Shown here: one piece after another, positions 60,030 through 64,000 of the stretch
Layout: every line of letters starts with the position of its first letter
Numbering within the stretch: position 1 is the first letter of the stretch
From: Eutypella sp. D-1
Taxonomy: Eukaryota; Ascomycota; Sordariomycetes; Xylariales; Diatrypaceae
DNA length: 64,000 nt
NCBI GenBank assembly: GCA_023313575.1
Contig: JAJTTP010000004.1
Location: 558,001-622,000 of the forward strand
Reading direction: 5' to 3'
The notes under the pieces: generated by a model
What the model was told of the DNA's origin: nothing
Databases searched by the model: none
What the model saw: only the letters and a program-made list of their open reading frames with translations
Translations under genes and position numbers: made by a program

Positions 60030-62442
60030 TCACTTCTGCTTGCCATAGGCCATATCAAAGACATCGCGAGCGTCCCTGGCGCCGGCGGTGAGGACGAGCT
60101 CGTCGATAGCGTCGCGGAGCTGGCGGGCGTGGGCGGCATCGGCGTCGGCGCGCCGACGGGCCTTATCGGCGCGCATGTGGGCGAGGTCGAGCTCGTGCTG
60201 GGTATCGCGGACGTAGGCGGCCATGTGGTCGCGGACGAGGTCGCGGCGGCGGGCGCGCGACAGGTCGCGCTCCGCCCGGTCCAGCGCCGCCTTCTCCTCC
60301 GCCCGTCGCCGCCGTACCACGTGCGGAACCAGGCTGCGCAGCGCGCCGAGCTCCGCCTCCAGGGAGGCCAGTTCGCCGGCCCGCGCCGCGCATTCCGCCG
60401 TCGCGGCTGCTTCCGCTGCTTCGTAGCTCCCGATTGTCGCCCATTGGTGCTCTAGGTACATCGCCAGTGTTGCCTCGGCGTTTACGCCATCGAGCTCTTG
60501 CGCCGCCTCGTGGACTTCGGACTTAAGTCGTGAGTAGTTTTTTTTGCGTTAGCTTACCATCTTCTTCCGCGCATCGCATCTTTGTGGTACAGCTACAGAA
60601 GGACTAAAAGAGATGGGGGAAGGGAAGTTCAGTCAAGAAGTGTCACTCACCTGGGTAACAGTTGGAGACTCCCAGGGGCCGGACTCCCAAGGGGCGGGGA
60701 CGGGAGGCACGGCGGGACGGGGACCGTAGACGTAGTTGCGCAGCTCTTTGGCGCCGTGCGGGTTCATGCGGCTGAACTTGGAGATGAAGCCTGCCGACTG
60801 CGGCATCATGCCGTCCACCGGTACGCCTGGCGGCTGGTAGATGATAGACGGGCTCCGCGGCACGTCGTACGCCGGCGTCAGCTCCTCTCCCGTGTGCTGG
60901 TCGAACTGCCGCTCCATCGTCTTGTAGTACGTCGGGAAGTGCGACTTCGCCGTCGACGGGTCCTCCTCGGTCGGCGGCCGGAGTCGCTTGGCATCCTGCT
61001 TTGCGAGTTTGTTAAAGTCAGTCACTTATAGGTGTACACATTACGTCCATGTCTATTTTCATGTGTCTTGGAAAATATTTCGATAAATGTGGATCAATTC
61101 AGGGTCCGACTTACCTCGCTAGGGTACTCCTTAGTCTTGTCCGCGTCCCAGCGCTTGCAGCCCTTGGACCAGGCGAGGAACGTGCAGGGCGAGATGCGGC
61201 CGCTGGGGATGCCGGCCTCCTCGTCATCGGAATCCGGATCGAAAGGCTCGGCGGCGTTGATCATCTGCTCCCGGTTGAAGCCCATGTCCATGCCGAGGGG
61301 AGGCTCGAGGTGGTCGATGCGCGGGCGCTCGATCTCGAATGCAGCGTCCGAGTCGCGGGGCGTCTCCTCCATACCATCTTTGGACTCGAGGACGGAGTCG
61401 ATCATCCGGAGGACACTGCGCAAGAGGGGAGGAACATAACAGTTAGCAAAGGAATAACGGATTGTACTGGGGGTTCCAGCGGATTCGAAACGGAACGAGC
61501 TGCCAGGGAGATGTGACTTACTGGGCGACGTTCTCACGGTGGCCGGGAGGCGGGTTGAGGCTAGCGAAATCATCCCGGCACTTGATCCAGTCGACCAGAG
61601 GATCAGCAGCACCTTTGGTCTGAGGGCCGCGCATCGCCACGTAGGCCTTCAACATGGAGTTGGAGAGAATTTGCTTGGCGTTGCCGCGGGAGCAACCTGG
61701 AACGAAGAGGGGATGGTCGTCTTTGTCCATGACGGTTAGTAAAACTGTCACTGAAACACATACACGAGGTATCGTGGGTCTACCATGGGAACTCACATTC
61801 ATCGTGATCGTAATCAGTGGGGGAGTGCTCATTATCAGCCGAGTGCTCGAGGCTGGGGAGGGGAAATGAGTCCAGTGAGGCATCGTCGTAGTCGTAGTCG
61901 TCATGGGCCAGTTCGGATGAGTACACCGAAGACTCTTCTCCATCACGAGCCGGTACGTCATCATCATCATCATAGTCGCTATAGTGAACTCGGCGAGATT
62001 CGGAGCCCATCGTGGACTGCGACGAAGATAACGATGAAGAGATATTGTGGCGGATTTGAGTAAGATCCGAAGCTGATGAAGAGGGTATCAGGTCAGGGAT
62101 ATTAGCAGTGGAAGTAGTCCCTTGTGAAGTAGAGTTGCTAGGGCGGGGAAAGAGTGACAAGGTAGCTTCGTTGATCTTGTTAAGGAAATCCAGAAGGTTG
62201 TCACTAGAAACTAATAGGGCTTGCTTCCGAGCTTTAGGGGTGTTGTCAGTTGATGATGGCTCAACACTGCTGCTGCTGCTGGAGCTGCAGGGAGGATTCT
62301 TCTGATCTCTCAAGTCCTTGATTCCTCCCAGGAACTGCTCAGTCTTGGCCTGGATATAATCAAGGGAAGTACTAGAGGGGGAGGGGTTGCTATGCCTTGA
62401 AGGCAGCAGCTCTAGCTGCGCCTTAGCTTGGGGTGATGACAT
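60030..62442 (-). CDS. Uncharacterised 652-aa protein, five exons
   Basis: I do not recognise the function. The model is complement(60030..60521, 60651..60995, 61115..61415, 61522..61696, 61797..62442). All junctions keep frame. Exon 1 is Ser-rich with an acidic Asp/Tyr stretch (HYSDYDDDDDVPARDGEESS) and LLVSSDNLLDFLNKINEATL. Exons 2-3 look folded: SRGNAKQILSNSMLKAYVAM, GAADPLVDWIKCRDDFASLN and HVLRMIDSVLESKDGME. Then come FDPDSDDEEAGIPSGRISPC and FLAWSKGCKRWDADKTKEYP. Exon 4 includes DAKRLRPPTEEDPSTAKSHF and FISKFSRMNPHGAKELRNYV. Exon 5 is a long Ala/Arg/Glu-rich helical region, probably a coiled coil. The acceptor of exon 4 is a tandem AAGCAG. Exon 5 uses CTTAAG, a weak site, so its border is the least certain. 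Confidence 0.72.
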
Positions 62443-63575
62443 CGTGGGGTCCTAGTTTGTGGTGTTTTTATGCCGAGCTGTGCGCAAAACAGGGCAATCT
62501 TGTGCAGGATGGCCAAAGTAGATTAGCACAACTTTGAATAAGCTTCCACAGGTAACCAAAGCGGAAACTGTTAGTTACACTATGGAGGATGGATGTCTAC
62601 TGATAATCGTTGTGCATGGCAGATGAAAGATAAAGGGAGTATTGGTGTAGGATGATTGACAGATGCTCCTTTTTGGGGAGAAGACGTGAGAGAGCTCTTT
62701 ATATAATCTGAATTTTTTGTTTTTCGTTTTGTGTGTAGAAGGTTTTGTGCGGTATGTACATTATCTCCAGGTACGTTATCGACTGCTTCATACATACTCG
62801 CCCATCTTTACAGTACATTTTGAAGTACTAAGTACATATGGAAGGAGCACCGCTAGGGCTACCCAGCTGTTATTACATGTCAGAAACTGGATAACAATTA
62901 CTGCAGGTGTATTCCAAGGTTATACATCTTAATATAGGTACTTACAGAGGTTCAACACAGGCAGCAAAGTAAATACTGTGCTACTTGTCAGAGCTTCTAG
63001 AGCAACTGAACATGATCTTCATCCAGACCCTCCCAAAAATATGGCAGTTAGCATATATAGCATGTTCTGATACCTACTTAGGTACATACAACAATGTAGC
63101 AGCCCTACAACTGGTGCCCTCCCTTGTCCATTGATCCTCAAGTTGCAAAAGCTATGTCATGATGCCACCGCCCTATCGATGTTTGCCTACGTTGACGGTC
63201 ATAAGAAACGGACTAAAATTAGGGGTAGTCGGCATAGAATCCCTATCACTGGGCCATAGGGAAGAAAGAATGTATAGAAGTTGGAGAGAGTTGGCGGTTC
63301 TAAGAGTTAATCTATGTATGTCTCCCCATGGTCATTCGCGATGAGGACGAGTTTATAGTACGGCCAGGCAACTTGAGATGCAGCATATAGCTATATGGAA
63401 ACGTAAACACCAAATTGGGTGATATATTTCCGGTTATTAAAAAGGTTTTTATTTCGGTCTTCGAACAGAAAACTCCTATTCTTCATACCCACTAATCCCC
63501 CTATAATTCCCCACTAATGACGAAACGTCCGTGCCCATCCACGATAAACGTCTAGACGTGAAACTATGCCATGAA
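62443..63575. other. Intergenic, right side
   Basis: It holds the 5' region of the 652-aa protein gene and the 3' UTR of the DUF1996 gene. No gene is seen. Confidence 0.5.
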
Positions 63576-64000
63576 TCAAGTGACGGGCATGCCACCAGGG
63601 AGCTCGGTGAGCCAGCCGTCGAGGTTCTCGTCCACGTCGGATTGCTTGGTGCACTGGTTTGATTGCTGAAGGCTCTGGACCTGGAGGGTGGGGCAGTTGA
63701 TGTTGTTGTTGAAGAGGTCGGAGTTGCAGTTGGCGTCCATGGCGCGCTGGAGGGCATTTCCCTTCCAGCCGAACACGTAGTCGCCGTGGATTCCATAGCC
63801 GGTGCGGTCGCCGAAGGACCAGACGAACGGCTGGCTGCCGTCGGCGGGCCAGTCGGCGCGGTTGTTGAACGGCCGCGTGTCCCAGTACGTCTCGTAGAAG
63901 ACCTGGGGAATCGTCACCGGGTGCGACGCCGGGCACGCGTTCCCGTTCGGATACGCCACGTGGCTCTGGTGGTCCGGGCTGTCGAGGTTCTTGCCGTCCC
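63576..64000 (-). CDS. DUF1996 secreted protein, partial (3' end)
   Basis: Only the last 141 or so codons are in the window; the start lies beyond 64000. The segment DGKNLDSPDHQSHVAYP, SHPVTIPQVFYETYWDT, FVWSFGDRTGYGIHGDYVFG and WKGNALQRAMDANCNSDLFN is the conserved C-terminal half of DUF1996, a domain of secreted fungal proteins of unknown activity. The end (LDGWLTELPGGMPVT, stop 63576-63578) is normal, with no WSC module behind it. No intron is visible in this part. The window edge is at 64000. Confidence 0.88.
   Translation of the reverse strand, partial: DGKNLDSPDHQSHVAYPNGNACPASHPVTIPQVFYETYWDTRPFNNRADWPADGSQPFVWSFGDRTGYGIHGDYVFGWKGNALQRAMDANCNSDLFNNNINCPTLQVQSLQQSNQCTKQSDVDENLDGWLTELPGGMPVT

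Noticed and set aside
1..64000. CRISPR arrays, bacterial operons or phage-like features
   Set aside because: There are no regularly spaced repeats, no ribosome-binding sites or polycistronic spacing, and the genes contain spliceosomal introns.

Overview
The window is nuclear DNA of a filamentous ascomycete (Pezizomycotina, most likely a Sordariomycete). The evidence is: short spliceosomal introns (52 to about 270 nt) with GTRNGT donors and CTAAC-type branch sites in nearly every gene; eukaryotic housekeeping proteins (ribosomal protein uL3, Ssn6/Cyc8, a TBL1/Sif2-like LisH-WD40 protein, Rgp1, a TMEM115-like membrane protein); and fungus-typical accessory genes (HET domain, GH18 chitinase with CBM18, GH43, DUF1996, DUF4267). 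The lineage within the Sordariomycetes is inference.

Layout. Positions 1-17 kb carry five minus-strand genes: an unidentified small protein (856-1701), anthranilate synthase component I (6480-8304), a conserved protein of unknown function (9340-10640), ribosomal protein L3 (11535-12948) and the Ssn6-type TPR corepressor (13814-16828). Positions 16.8-28.6 kb are a gene desert with only simple repeats and one possible coding relic. A TMEM115/DUF1751 membrane protein (28626-29862, minus) and a TBL1-like subunit (34950-37964, plus) flank another 5 kb empty stretch. Positions 39-52 kb are accessory: a shortened GFA/CENP-V protein, a secreted GH43 enzyme, a short-chain dehydrogenase, a HET-domain protein, a DUF4267 membrane protein, an unidentified 420-aa protein and an epoxide hydrolase. 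Positions 53-64 kb carry Rgp1, a secreted GH18 chitinase with an inserted CBM18, an unidentified 652-aa protein and the 3' end of a DUF1996 secreted protein that runs off the right edge.

The genes do not form one pathway. Two chromatin/transcription genes (Ssn6-type and TBL1/Sif2-type) lie about 18 kb apart, and I read that as coincidence. Three genes encode secreted proteins (GH43, GH18, DUF1996). The accessory block has no polyketide synthase, NRPS or terpene cyclase, so I do not call it a metabolite cluster.

The most unusual signals are: in-frame stop codons at the C-termini of both secreted glycosidases, after which the same frame stays open with family-like or tail-like sequence; a GFA/CENP-V gene missing its N-terminal zinc ligands; a CBM18 module inserted in the chitinase barrel; a 17-nt microexon in the LisH motif of the TBL1-like gene; and a dispersed TACCTAGGTA palindrome that I saw only between genes. 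All exon borders come from reading splice signals and keeping frame; there is no transcript evidence.
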